A model generated the notes under the pieces. That model saw only the letters and a list, made by a program, of their open reading frames with translations. It was not told the origin of the DNA and did not search any database. A stretch of DNA of 55,657 nt from an uncultured Roseburia sp. (GTDB lineage: Bacteria; Bacillota; Clostridia; Lachnospirales; Lachnospiraceae): NCBI GenBank assembly GCA_947062675.1, contig CAMSQM010000018.1, positions 1 to 55,657 on the forward strand. Direction: 5' to 3'. Positions within the stretch are counted from its first letter, which is position 1. Each line of letters opens with the position of its first letter. Made by a program: the position numbers and the translations under genes. Positions 44,405 to 52,796 of this stretch are shown in pieces.

Positions 44405-45591
44405 CCACTCACCCCCTCTTCCAGCACGCTGCGCGAATAATAAAAATTACATCTAACCTTGCTTTTATCTCCTGTTGCGGCTGTTATCGCATTGACATAT
44501 TCCGGGTTTTCCAGGGTTTTTGCAAGCACACGGAGAATATGTTCCCTGTATTTTCGCAAATCCAGGCTGTCGTATCTGTGTTCCATAATAATGACCGAAA
44601 ACGAAGTAAACAGTGATTTATTTATATAGTCTCTTGAAGATAATTGTATTTCATCGTCCCGTATTCTGATTTTAGCAAAACAAAATGCTCCAAATGCGTT
44701 ATGGCAACGCCTCATTGCCTCGTCAAACTTCCAGTAAAGTTCTGTAAGCTCCTGTTTATCCAGCAAACGCAGTTTTTCTACTGCATCATCCAGCATCATT
44801 GCAACACTGCTGTACTCATTCACAAGTTTATTTTCTTCATAATCATACAGCCGGCTGAACGCATAGAATCTTAGTACCAGTTCCTGGGCATCCATGCGTT
44901 CATCCCTTACCAGTCTCCGGGTTGCCATTAAGAAATTACTGTTTTCCGTACTTTTCTTTAAAAACTCCCTGACAGATGGTTTACAAACAGCATTTCGCAT
45001 CTCCTGTGGATTCAGTTTCATCCCACCGGTATTTATGCGCCTGAAAATATCATAAATCACCTCTTTGGGTGAACGCGCATCCAGAATGTTTACGGCTATC
45101 TGTGTCCGATAGATTCTCTGCTGGTATCTGAGATCAATATCTTTAAAGAACTTCCTGTCACATGTATCTCTCAGATATTCAAGTCCTGTCAGTCGAAATT
45201 GATTATTCACAAACTCATGTATTGTCGCCAGTCTCTGCTGACCATCGATAACCTGAAATCTTGTATCCTCATTTTCATAAAAATAAAAAGCCGGAATTGG
45301 AATTCTGAGCATCAGTGATTCAATCAGCAGCGATTTTTTCTTTTTATCCTTCCATACTCTGTTTCTCTCATATCCGGGATTCAGTTCCATCAACCCTGCA
45401 TCTATCAGCTCCATAATATATTTCAGAGACAACATCTGCTGATCAATTCTTATTTTATCTGCGTTAAAAGGTACTTCACCCGTATCACCTTCATCATTTG
45501 AATCCACGGACTCAGGCTCGTATTCCAGACCGGCAAATTCCGATTCAGCCTTCTGCAGAACATCCTCCAATTCAATTTTTCTCTTCTCCAT
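44401..45591 (-). CDS. DUF262 (ParB/Srx-fold) protein without an HNH nuclease domain
   Basis: About 396 residues. After an acidic N-terminal tail, DKIRIDQQMLSLKYIMELID and ELNPGYERNRVWKDKKKKSLLIE lead to FQVIDGQQRLAT (DGQQR at about 116-120), the hallmark nucleotide-binding loop of DUF262, then IFRRINTGGMKLNPQEMRNA (about 182-201). GmrSD and SspE join this domain to a DUF1524 HNH nuclease; here the C-terminus is helical and lacks an HNH pattern. GAGGAG supports the ATG at 45591; an ATG at 45648 has no ribosome site but follows a promoter. First gene of a coupled three-gene operon in AT-rich DNA. Confidence 0.82.
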   Translation of the reverse strand: MEKRKIELEDVLQKAESEFAGLEYEPESVDSNDEGDTGEVPFNADKIRIDQQMLSLKYIMELIDAGLMELNPGYERNRVWKDKKKKSLLIESLMLRIPIPAFYFYENEDTRFQVIDGQQRLATIHEFVNNQFRLTGLEYLRDTCDRKFFKDIDLRYQQRIYRTQIAVNILDARSPKEVIYDIFRRINTGGMKLNPQEMRNAVCKPSVREFLKKSTENSNFLMATRRLVRDERMDAQELVLRFYAFSRLYDYEENKLVNEYSSVAMMLDDAVEKLRLLDKQELTELYWKFDEAMRRCHNAFGAFCFAKIRIRDDEIQLSSRDYINKSLFTSFSVIIMEHRYDSLDLRKYREHILRVLAKTLENPEYVNAITAATGDKSKVRCNFYYSRSVLEEGVSG

Positions 45592-45671
45592 ACACTCCTC
45601 ATTTCTGCGCTGTATTATATACCGGCAAAACCTTTCATTCAGCTCCATAAACAGTATATAAAATTAAAGAA

Positions 45672-45700
45672 ATCATATCACATGCCACAATATTTTTCAA
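45672..45700 (-). promoter_or_regulatory. Promoter of the DUF262-ATPase-orphan operon
   Basis: Minus-strand TTGAAA (45700-45695), 17 bp, TATGAT (45677-45672), with a TGA extended -10. It sits between the hydrogenase terminator and the operon, so the cassette carries its own promoter. A TATAAT at 45619-45614 is an alternative with a poor -35. Confidence 0.65.
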
Positions 45701-45710
45701 TTCAACGATA

Positions 45711-45754
45711 AAAACAGTCCCCGTATCTGTCTTCCCCACAGATACGGGAACTGT
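45711..45754 (-). terminator. Rho-independent terminator after the [FeFe] hydrogenase gene
   Basis: On the minus strand ACAGTTCCCGTATCTGT pairs with ACAGATACGGGGACTGT (one small internal mismatch), loop of about 7 nt, then TTTTATCG. It cleanly separates the hydrogenase from the AT-rich cassette. Confidence 0.9.
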
Positions 45755-45773
45755 CTTTCACTTTCTGTATTAA

Positions 45774-47222
45774 CTATTCGCGGTGCATTGAGAAACTATT
45801 CATATCATAATTTCCAAGGTTTTCGTGAATTCCGCGCGCATCCGCCTGCGCGATCAGCGCGTCACGGTTCTTTCTGGATGAGAGCTGATCGTTAAAAGAG
45901 CTCGGTCCGCCGACGCAGCCGCCGTCGCAGATCATTCCCTCGACAAAATCTTCGGGCAGTCTCGCCGCCTTTAGGAGGAGAAGCGCTTTCTTACAGTCCG
46001 CCGCCCCGTTTGCCCGGCAGATCTTCGCATCGATCTCATGTCCGGATTCCTTTAAGCTCTGAAGCACAGCCGCAGTCACTCCGCCGGAATTTGCAAAGCG
46101 CTTGCCGTACACCGACGCAATCTGATCGTCATTTGCACAGGGCTCGAGCGCCACGTTCCTCGCCTTCATAATGGCGCGGATCTCACTGTAGGTCAGGACG
46201 TAATCCGCGTTGCCCGGAATCTTCTGATCGGCAACCTCGGACTTCTTTGCCATGCACGGCCCGATAAACACAGTCACGGCATCCGGCTCCTTCGCTTTGA
46301 TCAGACGGGATACCGCGCACATCGGGGATACCGTGGTGGACACACAGTCCGCCAGCTCAGGATAGTGCATGCGCACCATATTGACAAACGCCGGACAGCA
46401 GGAAGTCACTTTCTTCTTTCCTTCCTGATAAGCTTCCGCCCACTCTTCCGCCTCATAAGCCGAGGTCATATCACCGCCGAGGCCGACATCATAAAAGTCG
46501 TCAAAGCCCACTTCCTTCATGGCCTTTCTCCAGCTCGCCATTGTGATATCCGGGCCAAACTGTCCCTCCGTCGCGGGCGCCGCCATGGCGTACACTTTTC
46601 TTCCGGATTTTAACGCCTCCACGACGTCCACAATCCATGTTTTCGTGCCGATCGCCCCGAACGGGCAGCTGTGGATACACTTTCCGCAGCGGATACATTT
46701 ATCTTTGTCGATGATCGATATCCCGTGCTCATCGTATGTAATTGCATTCACCGGACAGCTGAATTTGCATGGTCTCTTCAGATGCGCGATCGCATTGTAG
46801 GGGCAGGCCTGCGCGCATTTTCCACACTCTTTACACTTGGAGGCGTCAATATGAGAGCGCTCCCTTCCCGTCTCGATCGCACCGAATTTGCACGCGTTGA
46901 TACATGCCTTTCCGATACAGTTCTGACAGTTTTCCGTGACCGTATAGCTGGAAATCGGGCAGTCCTCGCAGGCAGAGCTGATAACCTGAATGATGTTTCC
47001 ATCATCAACGGCGCCCGGCGCCTTCCCCTCCGCCAGACGCACTCTCTGCCGGATAATTTCTCTTTCTTTGTAGATACAACAACGAAACTGCGGCGTCGGG
47101 CCCGGGATCAGTTCCAGCGCGATGTGATCTCTTCTGGCATCCAGTTCCCCGGCAAAAGCCAGCTTTGCGACTTCGTAGAGCACATCATGTTTGATTTTAA
47201 TCACATTTTCATCAGCATACAT
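45774..47222 (-). CDS. Monomeric [FeFe] hydrogenase, group-B-like
   Basis: 482 residues. The N-terminal half carries several 4Fe-4S motifs: CQNCIGKACINAC (99-111), CKECGKCAQAC (130-140) and CIRCGKCIHSC (176-186). The H-cluster motifs are TSCCPAFV (273), FIGPCMAKKSE (319) and EGMICDGGCVGGP (428); these give the four cluster cysteines and the extra Cys used in proton transfer, in the variant form I associate with group B enzymes, not the standard MPCxxK and ACPGGC of group A. It makes or consumes H2 with ferredoxin. It lacks any diaphorase partner here. GAGG precedes the ATG. Confidence 0.88.
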   Translation of the reverse strand: MYADENVIKIKHDVLYEVAKLAFAGELDARRDHIALELIPGPTPQFRCCIYKEREIIRQRVRLAEGKAPGAVDDGNIIQVISSACEDCPISSYTVTENCQNCIGKACINACKFGAIETGRERSHIDASKCKECGKCAQACPYNAIAHLKRPCKFSCPVNAITYDEHGISIIDKDKCIRCGKCIHSCPFGAIGTKTWIVDVVEALKSGRKVYAMAAPATEGQFGPDITMASWRKAMKEVGFDDFYDVGLGGDMTSAYEAEEWAEAYQEGKKKVTSCCPAFVNMVRMHYPELADCVSTTVSPMCAVSRLIKAKEPDAVTVFIGPCMAKKSEVADQKIPGNADYVLTYSEIRAIMKARNVALEPCANDDQIASVYGKRFANSGGVTAAVLQSLKESGHEIDAKICRANGAADCKKALLLLKAARLPEDFVEGMICDGGCVGGPSSFNDQLSSRKNRDALIAQADARGIHENLGNYDMNSFSMHRE

Positions 47223-47272
47223 CGTGTTTACCTCGCTCTTTTCTCATCGTTAATAAATTAACTATCTCAGCT

Positions 47273-47302
47273 ATTATATATGAAACGCCCAGACGTTTGC
47301 AA
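47273..47302 (-). promoter_or_regulatory. Promoter of the hydrogenase gene with a dyad in the spacer
   Basis: Minus-strand TTGCAA (47302-47297), 18 bp, TATAAT (47278-47273). The dyad AAACG-N6-CGTTT (47283-47298) fills most of the spacer and could be an operator; it does not match the Rex consensus. Confidence 0.5.
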
Positions 47303-47351
47303 GGGGATTCGGTGTATTTCTTTGAAAACATAAAAAAGCAGCCGCTGTCTC

Positions 47352-47876
47352 TTACTCCAGCACCTCTATCTGGCACATCCTCATTGTGTCAAGCGCCGCC
47401 CTGTGACTCTCCGGCGTCACACCGGCACAGCAGGACGCCAGAACCCGCACCGGCGCTTCCGGCAGGTACGCTTTCAGCAAAAGAGCATTGGACACCACAC
47501 AGATATCCGTACACAGTCCAACAAGCGTGATCCCGACCGGCTCATCCTTCGCGATCGCGGACAGCTTTTCCGCGAGAAGCAGCGAGCCGAACCCCGGCTT
47601 GTCGATAATCTCCGCCTCACCAAGGGCCTCCCTGATCATGGGGCTGATCTCCCAGCCCGCCGTTCCCCTGATGCAGTGCACAACCGGAAGCTTCCGCCCC
47701 TCCTGGGTGCTGCGGTAATCCGGCCCGTGCGTATCCCGCGTGGCAAAAATGTTCTGTGCCGGATAGTTCCGGATCTGCGCCGCCACCGCGGCGACAATCT
47801 CCTGTGCCTCCCGCGTTCCAAGCGCACCGTCCACAAAATCGTTCTGCATATCCACTACAACCAGTATCTCTCTCAT
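47352..47876 (-). CDS. Cysteine hydrolase, nicotinamidase/isochorismatase family
   Basis: 174 residues. VVVDMQNDFVDGALG gives the first catalytic Asp, IIDKPGFGS the Lys, and GLCTDICVVSNALL the nucleophile Cys; ATRDTHGPDY supplies likely metal ligands. The layout fits nicotinamidase (PncA), which makes nicotinic acid from nicotinamide, though small isochorismatase-like amidases share it. The metal-binding D-x-H stretch supports the nicotinamidase reading. The ribosome site is GGGGATGGG. It is 129 bp downstream of the hydrogenase start on the same strand side, with no operon link. Confidence 0.82.
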   Translation of the reverse strand: MREILVVVDMQNDFVDGALGTREAQEIVAAVAAQIRNYPAQNIFATRDTHGPDYRSTQEGRKLPVVHCIRGTAGWEISPMIREALGEAEIIDKPGFGSLLLAEKLSAIAKDEPVGITLVGLCTDICVVSNALLLKAYLPEAPVRVLASCCAGVTPESHRAALDTMRMCQIEVLE

Positions 47877-47937
47877 CCCATCCCCGTTTCCGGCCGCCGC
47901 CGGACCATACGGCCCGCAGCAGCCATTTTCTCATTAA

Positions 47938-48047
47938 TCTCCTCCGCCACATCGCACGGTTCAGCCCCTCACCTGTGTTTCTCCCGCCGCCCCGGCACCC
48001 GGTCAGGCAGCTCCGGCACTTTTTTCACCCGAATGCATGATTCTAAG
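47938..48047 (-). pseudogene. Degenerate tandem copies of the 3' end of lon
   Basis: Just past the lon stop, 47961 onward repeats 48050 onward with an 89-bp offset. The first 29 bases are identical, and later blocks (CACCCGGTC, CACTTTTTTCACC, GAATG, ATTCT) match with changes. In the lon frame this copy has a 1-bp loss, so it no longer encodes the Lon tail. A further 17-base match (47938-47954 to 48145-48161) belongs to an earlier copy. The segment is thus a decayed partial tandem duplication filling the gap between lon and the nicotinamidase-like gene. Confidence 0.75.
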
Positions 48048-48049
48048 GA

Positions 48050-50344
48050 TCAGCCCCTCACCTGTGTTTCTCCCGCCGGTCCCAGCACCCGGTCGAGCAC
48101 ATCCGTCACTTTTTTCACCGGAATGATTCTGAGCTTCGACTTTATCTCCTCCGCCACATCGTCCAGATCATCCATATTTTCCTCCGGGATAAATACACGC
48201 GATATCCCGGCCCGCTCAGCCGCCATCAGTTTTTCCGGCAGCCCGCCGATCGGCATCACCGTCCCGCGCAGCGACACTTCCCCCGTCATGGCGCAGGCCG
48301 GACTCACCGCTTTTTTCGTCACAAGGGAAGCAAGCGCTGTCGTCAGTGTGATGCCGGCGGACGGGCCGTCTTTTGGCACCGCCCCCGACGGGACATGGAT
48401 GTGCAGATCGTAATCCTCCCAGTCCGCCGTCTCTTTAGGATACAGTCCGCGCACCAGGCTTACTGCGATCTGGGCCGATTCCTTCATCACATCGCCAAGC
48501 TGGCCGGTGATCTGCGTTTTTCCGCTGCCCTCATTCTGCATGGTCTCGATAAAAAGAATGTCGCCGCCCCCCTGCGTCCATGCAAGCCCTGTGACGACAC
48601 CCGGCTTCTTCTCCTCCAGGATGCCCTCATGGCGGATCGGCTTGCGGTCGAGATACTTCGGAAGCTTTTTCGGGCTCACGGTCAGGTGCTTTTTCTCGCC
48701 TTTTACCAGCTTCACCGCCGCATAGCGGCACAGCGTATCCATCCGCTTTTTCAGGCCGCGGACGCCGGATTCCATGGTATAGTCACGGATCACGGCCGTG
48801 AGCGCCTCATCCGTGATCTTTAAATTAGAGGCCTTAATCCCCATTTTCTTCATTGCCTCCGGCAGCAGGTGGCGTCTCGCAATCTGAAACTTCTCCAGCG
48901 CCGTATAGCCCGGAAACTGAATCACCTCCATGCGGTTTAACAGCGGCTCCGGAATCGTATCCGTACTGTTGGCCGTACACACAAACAGGACGTCGGACAG
49001 ATCGTAGGGCACATTCATATAGTGGTCCGTAAAGGAATGGTTCTGCTCCGGGTCGAGCACCTCGAGCAGTGCGCTCGCCGGATCCCCGCTGTAATCCTTT
49101 GAGAGCTTATCAACCTCGTCGAGCACCATAACCGGGTTGGATGCGCCGCTCTGCTTCATTCCTTCCATGATACGCCCCGGCATCGCCCCGACATACGTCC
49201 GCCGGTGACCGCGGATCTCGGCTTCGTCGCGAACCCCGCCCAGACTGACCCTCACATATCTGCGCCCGAGCGCTCTGGCGATACTTCTTCCGATACTGGT
49301 CTTGCCGGTTCCCGGCGCGCCGACAAACAGCAGTATGGAACCGGACTGCCGTCCGCAAAGCGCCATCACCGCCATCTGCTCGACGATCCTCTTTTTAACC
49401 TTTGCAAGCCCGTAGTGATCCTCGTCGAGAATCTTTTCCGCCTTTTTTAAATCCACCTCCGGCACTTCCTCTTTTTTCCAGGAAAGACCTGTCACAAAGT
49501 CGAGATAATCGTAGAGAATGCCGTACTCATGGCCATCTTTGCCCTCCTGCTTCATGCGGTTTAATATCTTTTCCGCCTCTTTTCGCGCCGTCTCATTCAT
49601 CCCCGCATCCCGAATCTTCGTCTCGAAGCGCCGGATATCCGAGACATTCTCCGGATGCATCTCATCGAGCTTGTTCTGCAGGAAGTCAATCTGCCTGCGG
49701 ATGGCATCTTCGCGGTATACCTGCTCGTGTGAAGCCTTCTGTGCATTCTCCGCCTCCTGGCGCACCAGGGACTGCTCGACAAACTCATAGATTGCACGCT
49801 CCATGTGCTCTGCCCGCGCGGCGCGGGAGTCCGTCCGGACAATCTCATACCGCTCCTCATCCGTGAGGTTTAAGTATGCGGACAGGGCGCAGACCATCTC
49901 CGCCATATTTTTCCAGTGCAGAATATACCCGCGCGCCCAGAGTCCCCACTGGAAATTCTGCGCAAAAGCGAGCAGACTGTTCTTCATCCGCTCAAACCTC
50001 TCACGTTCCTCTTCCTCAGGAAGATCCGCATCTTCCGGGAGAACCTCCACCGAGGCAGAGATCGTATCCTCCGTCACCTCAATCTCCGAAACCGCGACGC
50101 GTTCCTTCACGCGGATACTGATATTGCCCTCATCATCCGGCTTCTCCACCTGACCGGCAACACCGACCGGATAAAAATCACCGGCTGTCAGCTCTGCCCT
50201 GGCCTTCTCTCTCTTCTGCATCAGGAACACAATCTCCCTGCCCTGTGCGATATCGTCCGGATTCATACCCTCAAAAAATTCTTTCTTAAAATAGAAAGTA
50301 ATATCGGGCAGAAGTATCATATCATAAATCGGTATTACCAGCAT
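48050..50344 (-). CDS. lon: ATP-dependent Lon protease (endopeptidase La)
   Basis: 764 residues. The N-terminal substrate domain is followed by the AAA+ module with GAPGTGKTSIG (Walker A), VMVLDEVDKL (Walker B) and an S16 peptidase domain with the Ser-Lys dyad: S662 in PKDGPSAG and K705 in GGLPEK, 43 residues apart as in E. coli Lon. It degrades damaged and regulatory proteins. AGGAGG precedes the ATG. A CIRCE element in its leader (50364-50388) puts it under HrcA heat-shock control, and the promoter at 50450-50477 is strong. Its 3' end is duplicated downstream in decayed form. Confidence 0.95.
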   Translation of the reverse strand: MLVIPIYDMILLPDITFYFKKEFFEGMNPDDIAQGREIVFLMQKREKARAELTAGDFYPVGVAGQVEKPDDEGNISIRVKERVAVSEIEVTEDTISASVEVLPEDADLPEEEERERFERMKNSLLAFAQNFQWGLWARGYILHWKNMAEMVCALSAYLNLTDEERYEIVRTDSRAARAEHMERAIYEFVEQSLVRQEAENAQKASHEQVYREDAIRRQIDFLQNKLDEMHPENVSDIRRFETKIRDAGMNETARKEAEKILNRMKQEGKDGHEYGILYDYLDFVTGLSWKKEEVPEVDLKKAEKILDEDHYGLAKVKKRIVEQMAVMALCGRQSGSILLFVGAPGTGKTSIGRSIARALGRRYVRVSLGGVRDEAEIRGHRRTYVGAMPGRIMEGMKQSGASNPVMVLDEVDKLSKDYSGDPASALLEVLDPEQNHSFTDHYMNVPYDLSDVLFVCTANSTDTIPEPLLNRMEVIQFPGYTALEKFQIARRHLLPEAMKKMGIKASNLKITDEALTAVIRDYTMESGVRGLKKRMDTLCRYAAVKLVKGEKKHLTVSPKKLPKYLDRKPIRHEGILEEKKPGVVTGLAWTQGGGDILFIETMQNEGSGKTQITGQLGDVMKESAQIAVSLVRGLYPKETADWEDYDLHIHVPSGAVPKDGPSAGITLTTALASLVTKKAVSPACAMTGEVSLRGTVMPIGGLPEKLMAAERAGISRVFIPEENMDDLDDVAEEIKSKLRIIPVKKVTDVLDRVLGPAGETQVRG

Positions 50345-50363
50345 TCACACCCCTCCTGTCTGT

Positions 50364-50388
50364 CAGCACTCAAAAGCAACGAGTGCTG
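50364..50388 (-). promoter_or_regulatory. CIRCE operator (HrcA binding site) upstream of lon
   Basis: CAGCACTC-N9-GAGTGCTG, a perfect 8-bp inverted repeat with the canonical 9-nt gap; consensus is TTAGCACTC-N9-GAGTGCTAA. It lies in the untranslated leader 20 bp before the ATG, downstream of the promoter, as CIRCE elements usually do. It implies repression of lon by HrcA and release on heat stress. Confidence 0.88.
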
Positions 50389-50449
50389 ATTGATTGTGAA
50401 AAAAAGATGCGGTCTCCCGCAAATACAAAGATTCTTTTAATTCCCCTAT

Positions 50450-50477
50450 ATCATAGCACAACGGAGGTCCTTGTCAA
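50450..50477 (-). promoter_or_regulatory. Sigma-A promoter of lon
   Basis: Minus-strand TTGACA (50477-50472), 16 bp, TATGAT (50455-50450) with a TGC extended -10. The start would be near 50443, leaving a leader of about 100 nt that contains the CIRCE element. Confidence 0.75.
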
Positions 50478-50520
50478 CTGATTTTATACTTTTTTTCGAA
50501 TTGACGCCATACACAAAGTA

Positions 50521-50577
50521 ACCACCCGGCCTGCCGGCATCCCCCGTCAGAAGACAGGGGATGCCGGGACCGGGTGA
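50521..50577 (-). terminator. Long hairpin after the GH88-linked gene
   Basis: CACCCGG and CCGGGTG, plus CCGGCATCCCC and GGGGATGCCGG, form a nested stem of about 22 bp ending 13 bp past the stop at 50590. On the minus strand only a short T-rich stretch (GTTACTTTG) follows, so it is a probable but not ideal terminator. Confidence 0.6.
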
Positions 50578-50589
50578 TTGTAATCTGCG

Positions 50590-51384
50590 TCAGCCGGAAT
50601 TTCTCCCGTACACTTCGATCTGTGTCAGCGCCGGAAACGGCGACGGGTCGTCGGCTTTGATCAGTTCTCCCAGCTTCAGCCACGTTATTCCCTTCCGCTC
50701 AATCTCAAACACATGCGGCCTGGCACTTTTTTCCATGTGCACCACCTCGCGGCTCCCGTCGGAAAACGTGACCGTCGCCTGCACCCACCAGTTATCGTGC
50801 GGAAAATCCGCCCTGGTGCACAGCACGAGTTTTTCCATATCAACCGGCCTGCCGAACTCAAGCGTGAGCTCCGCGTCATCCTGCCGGTTAATCCCCCACG
50901 ACTGGTAAGGCCATGGCCAGTGGGACTCATTTGCCAGTACGCCGTCAATCGCGTTGCGCACCGCAAACAGAGCCTCCCCGCGCGTGTTTGCATTCGCGTG
51001 AACGTGCGGATAGCAGCCCGTATCCTTCTCCTGATCCATCACATTATATGCCAGATTGCGGTAATTTCCGCTCTCCGCTTTCTCCGCCCTGCGCATAGTG
51101 ATATAGTGGCGGCCGCCGGTGAAACAGGCGGGATTATAGGAAATCTTCTTTTCCGCAAACGGAATCACATACTCCACCTTCCGCTCCTTCAGGTACACAT
51201 ACGCCTCGTCCATGGAGCTGTCCACCCGGATAACGTAAAAGGTATCCGTCTCATCCGTTTCAAACACAATCCGGTCCCCGGGTTCATACTCCCCCTCGCA
51301 GACCATCAGAATCCTGTCTTCACCGCACACCCGGCACTTCTCCTCCCCGGCTCCGCCAAGCACGGTAATTCCCAGTTCTGCCAT
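50590..51384 (-). CDS. Unknown protein with discoidin-like C-terminus, partner of GH88
   Basis: 264 residues without signal peptide. The N-terminal half (LGGAGEEKCRVCGEDRILMVCEGEYEPGDRIVFET) has a beta-rich look; the second half, with GVLANESHWPWPYQSWGINRQDDAELTLEFGRPVDMEKLVLCTRADFP and ITWLKLGEL, has the outline of an F5/8-type-C (discoidin) carbohydrate-binding sandwich. I do not recognise a catalytic motif. It follows GH88 by 43 bp on the same strand with AAGGAGGG before its ATG, so it probably helps in the same uronate-oligosaccharide pathway. A sugar-binding or isomerase role is equally possible. Confidence 0.6.
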   Translation of the reverse strand: MAELGITVLGGAGEEKCRVCGEDRILMVCEGEYEPGDRIVFETDETDTFYVIRVDSSMDEAYVYLKERKVEYVIPFAEKKISYNPACFTGGRHYITMRRAEKAESGNYRNLAYNVMDQEKDTGCYPHVHANANTRGEALFAVRNAIDGVLANESHWPWPYQSWGINRQDDAELTLEFGRPVDMEKLVLCTRADFPHDNWWVQATVTFSDGSREVVHMEKSARPHVFEIERKGITWLKLGELIKADDPSPFPALTQIEVYGRNSG

Positions 51385-51427
51385 AGCAATCCCTCCTTCT
51401 CTTTTCCGCTGGTTTTGTCTGCCCGCC

Positions 51428-52600
51428 CTACCAGGTAAACAGCGCTTTTCCTTTCAGACGGAGCACCGCCTCAATCAGATAATAATCTGCATAGATAATC
51501 GGAACTTCCGTGTTTTCCCCTGACGGATCATGGTAAAAATACGTTCCACCGTCCACAATGGAGTCCTCCTCCGGATTCCAGTTGCTGAATTTCGCGTCGC
51601 AGGCGCGCAGAATCTTAAACGCCGCCTCCGTATAGAATCTCTTCTCGTGCTCCCCGACATGCTCCGCCAGCTCCAGGAGACCGCAGGCCGTGATCATTCC
51701 AGCCGTCGAATCATATTTTAACGGTTCTTCGGGCGCGCGGTAATCGACAACCGGCAGCCAGTCATTGACGGCCATATTGGAAATACAGTAATGAGCGCAC
51801 TGCTTTGCCGTGTTTAAGAAAGAGACATCCCCCGTATGGCGGTAGCTTAACGCAAAACCGAACACCGCCCACGACTGTCCGCGGCTCCAGGACGAGCCCT
51901 TCTCATAGCCCTGTCCGCCCGGGTTATCCACAAATTCTCCTGTCTGGGAATTAAAGCCTACAATATGATTGCAGCTTCCGTCCTCACGCACGACATACTG
52001 CTGCGCCGTCTTCGCGTGGCGCAGGGCAATCTGTGCAAAACGCGGATCTTTTGTCTCGCGGCTGGCCCAGTACAGCAGCGGGATATTCATCATACAATCC
52101 ACAATCATCCAGCCGCTCACGTCGCCCTTTCCAAAGAAAGCGGTCATGCCGTCGCCCCACGCGCGGATAAAATTCCCCACAGGGTTAAAACGTCCTGCCA
52201 GCAGGTTGGCGGCGTAAATCCCGCGCTGGCGGGACTTCTCATTTCCTGTTTTCCGGTAATCCGCCACTGCGGAGAGCAGAAACAGAAAGCCCGCATCGTG
52301 ATCCACGCCCTCAAGCCCCTCCAGAATCTCATCCATGCGCTCTTCCACGCCCTCCGCGGCCCTGCGGTACGCTTCCTCACCGGTCGCCTCATACATCTGC
52401 CAGAGCATGCCCGGCCAGAAACCGTTTGTCCAGTTGTGAATCCCTCCCATGCCGTCCAGATCATGATACCGGCCCTCGCGCGGACTGTAGGGAATCATCG
52501 TCCCGACCCTCTCACACTCCGCGTGCATCTTCACAAGCAGCTTCTCATACACCCCGTCAAGCCATTCCTGATTGGAACATCTGATATCCGTTTCTCCCAT
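51428..52600 (-). CDS. Glycoside hydrolase family 88, unsaturated glucuronyl hydrolase
   Basis: About 390 residues forming an (alpha/alpha)6 barrel. Signature parts are GGIHNWTNGFWPGMLW, VDHDAGFLFL (first catalytic Asp), WGDGMTAFFGKGDVSGWMIVDCMMN (second Asp), and KGSSWSRGQSWAVFGFALSY. The family hydrates the 4,5-unsaturated uronic acid left at the end of lyase-cut glycosaminoglycan or xanthan oligosaccharides. No signal peptide, so it acts in the cytosol on imported disaccharides. AGGAGAAATCAT lies before the ATG at 52600; 52654 is less likely. A palindromic operator at 52797-52813 may control it. The lyase and transporter are not in this window. Confidence 0.92.
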   Translation of the reverse strand: MGETDIRCSNQEWLDGVYEKLLVKMHAECERVGTMIPYSPREGRYHDLDGMGGIHNWTNGFWPGMLWQMYEATGEEAYRRAAEGVEERMDEILEGLEGVDHDAGFLFLLSAVADYRKTGNEKSRQRGIYAANLLAGRFNPVGNFIRAWGDGMTAFFGKGDVSGWMIVDCMMNIPLLYWASRETKDPRFAQIALRHAKTAQQYVVREDGSCNHIVGFNSQTGEFVDNPGGQGYEKGSSWSRGQSWAVFGFALSYRHTGDVSFLNTAKQCAHYCISNMAVNDWLPVVDYRAPEEPLKYDSTAGMITACGLLELAEHVGEHEKRFYTEAAFKILRACDAKFSNWNPEEDSIVDGGTYFYHDPSGENTEVPIIYADYYLIEAVLRLKGKALFTW

Positions 52601-52662
52601 ATGATTTCTCCTTTTCCTGTTGCAGATGGACGCTGTCCGGGAAGATTCCGCCAATTTTGCAA

Positions 52663-52755
52663 TTGCTGAAAAATTTTTTTGCTGTTCCTGAAAAATTTTT
52701 TGTTTTTTTGCAGGAGTTGCAGATTTTTCTGTGCCTTCCGAAAATTCTTTGTGCT
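52663..52755. repeat. AT-rich degenerate tandem repeat upstream of GH88
   Basis: CTGAAAAATTTTTT occurs at 52666 and 52688 (22-bp step), and a weaker form, CCGAAAATTCTTTG, near 52738. The region is far richer in A+T than its surroundings and holds no gene. It lies in the leader between the likely GH88 operator and start codon. Confidence 0.6.
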
Positions 52756-52796
52756 TTCTGCAAAAATATCCGCCCGGAAGCTATACATTTTTGTCT

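Noticed and set aside
42410..45770. Prophage or integrative element carrying the AT-rich genes
   Set aside because: No integrase, recombinase, att-like repeat or phage structural gene is present; only composition marks the island.
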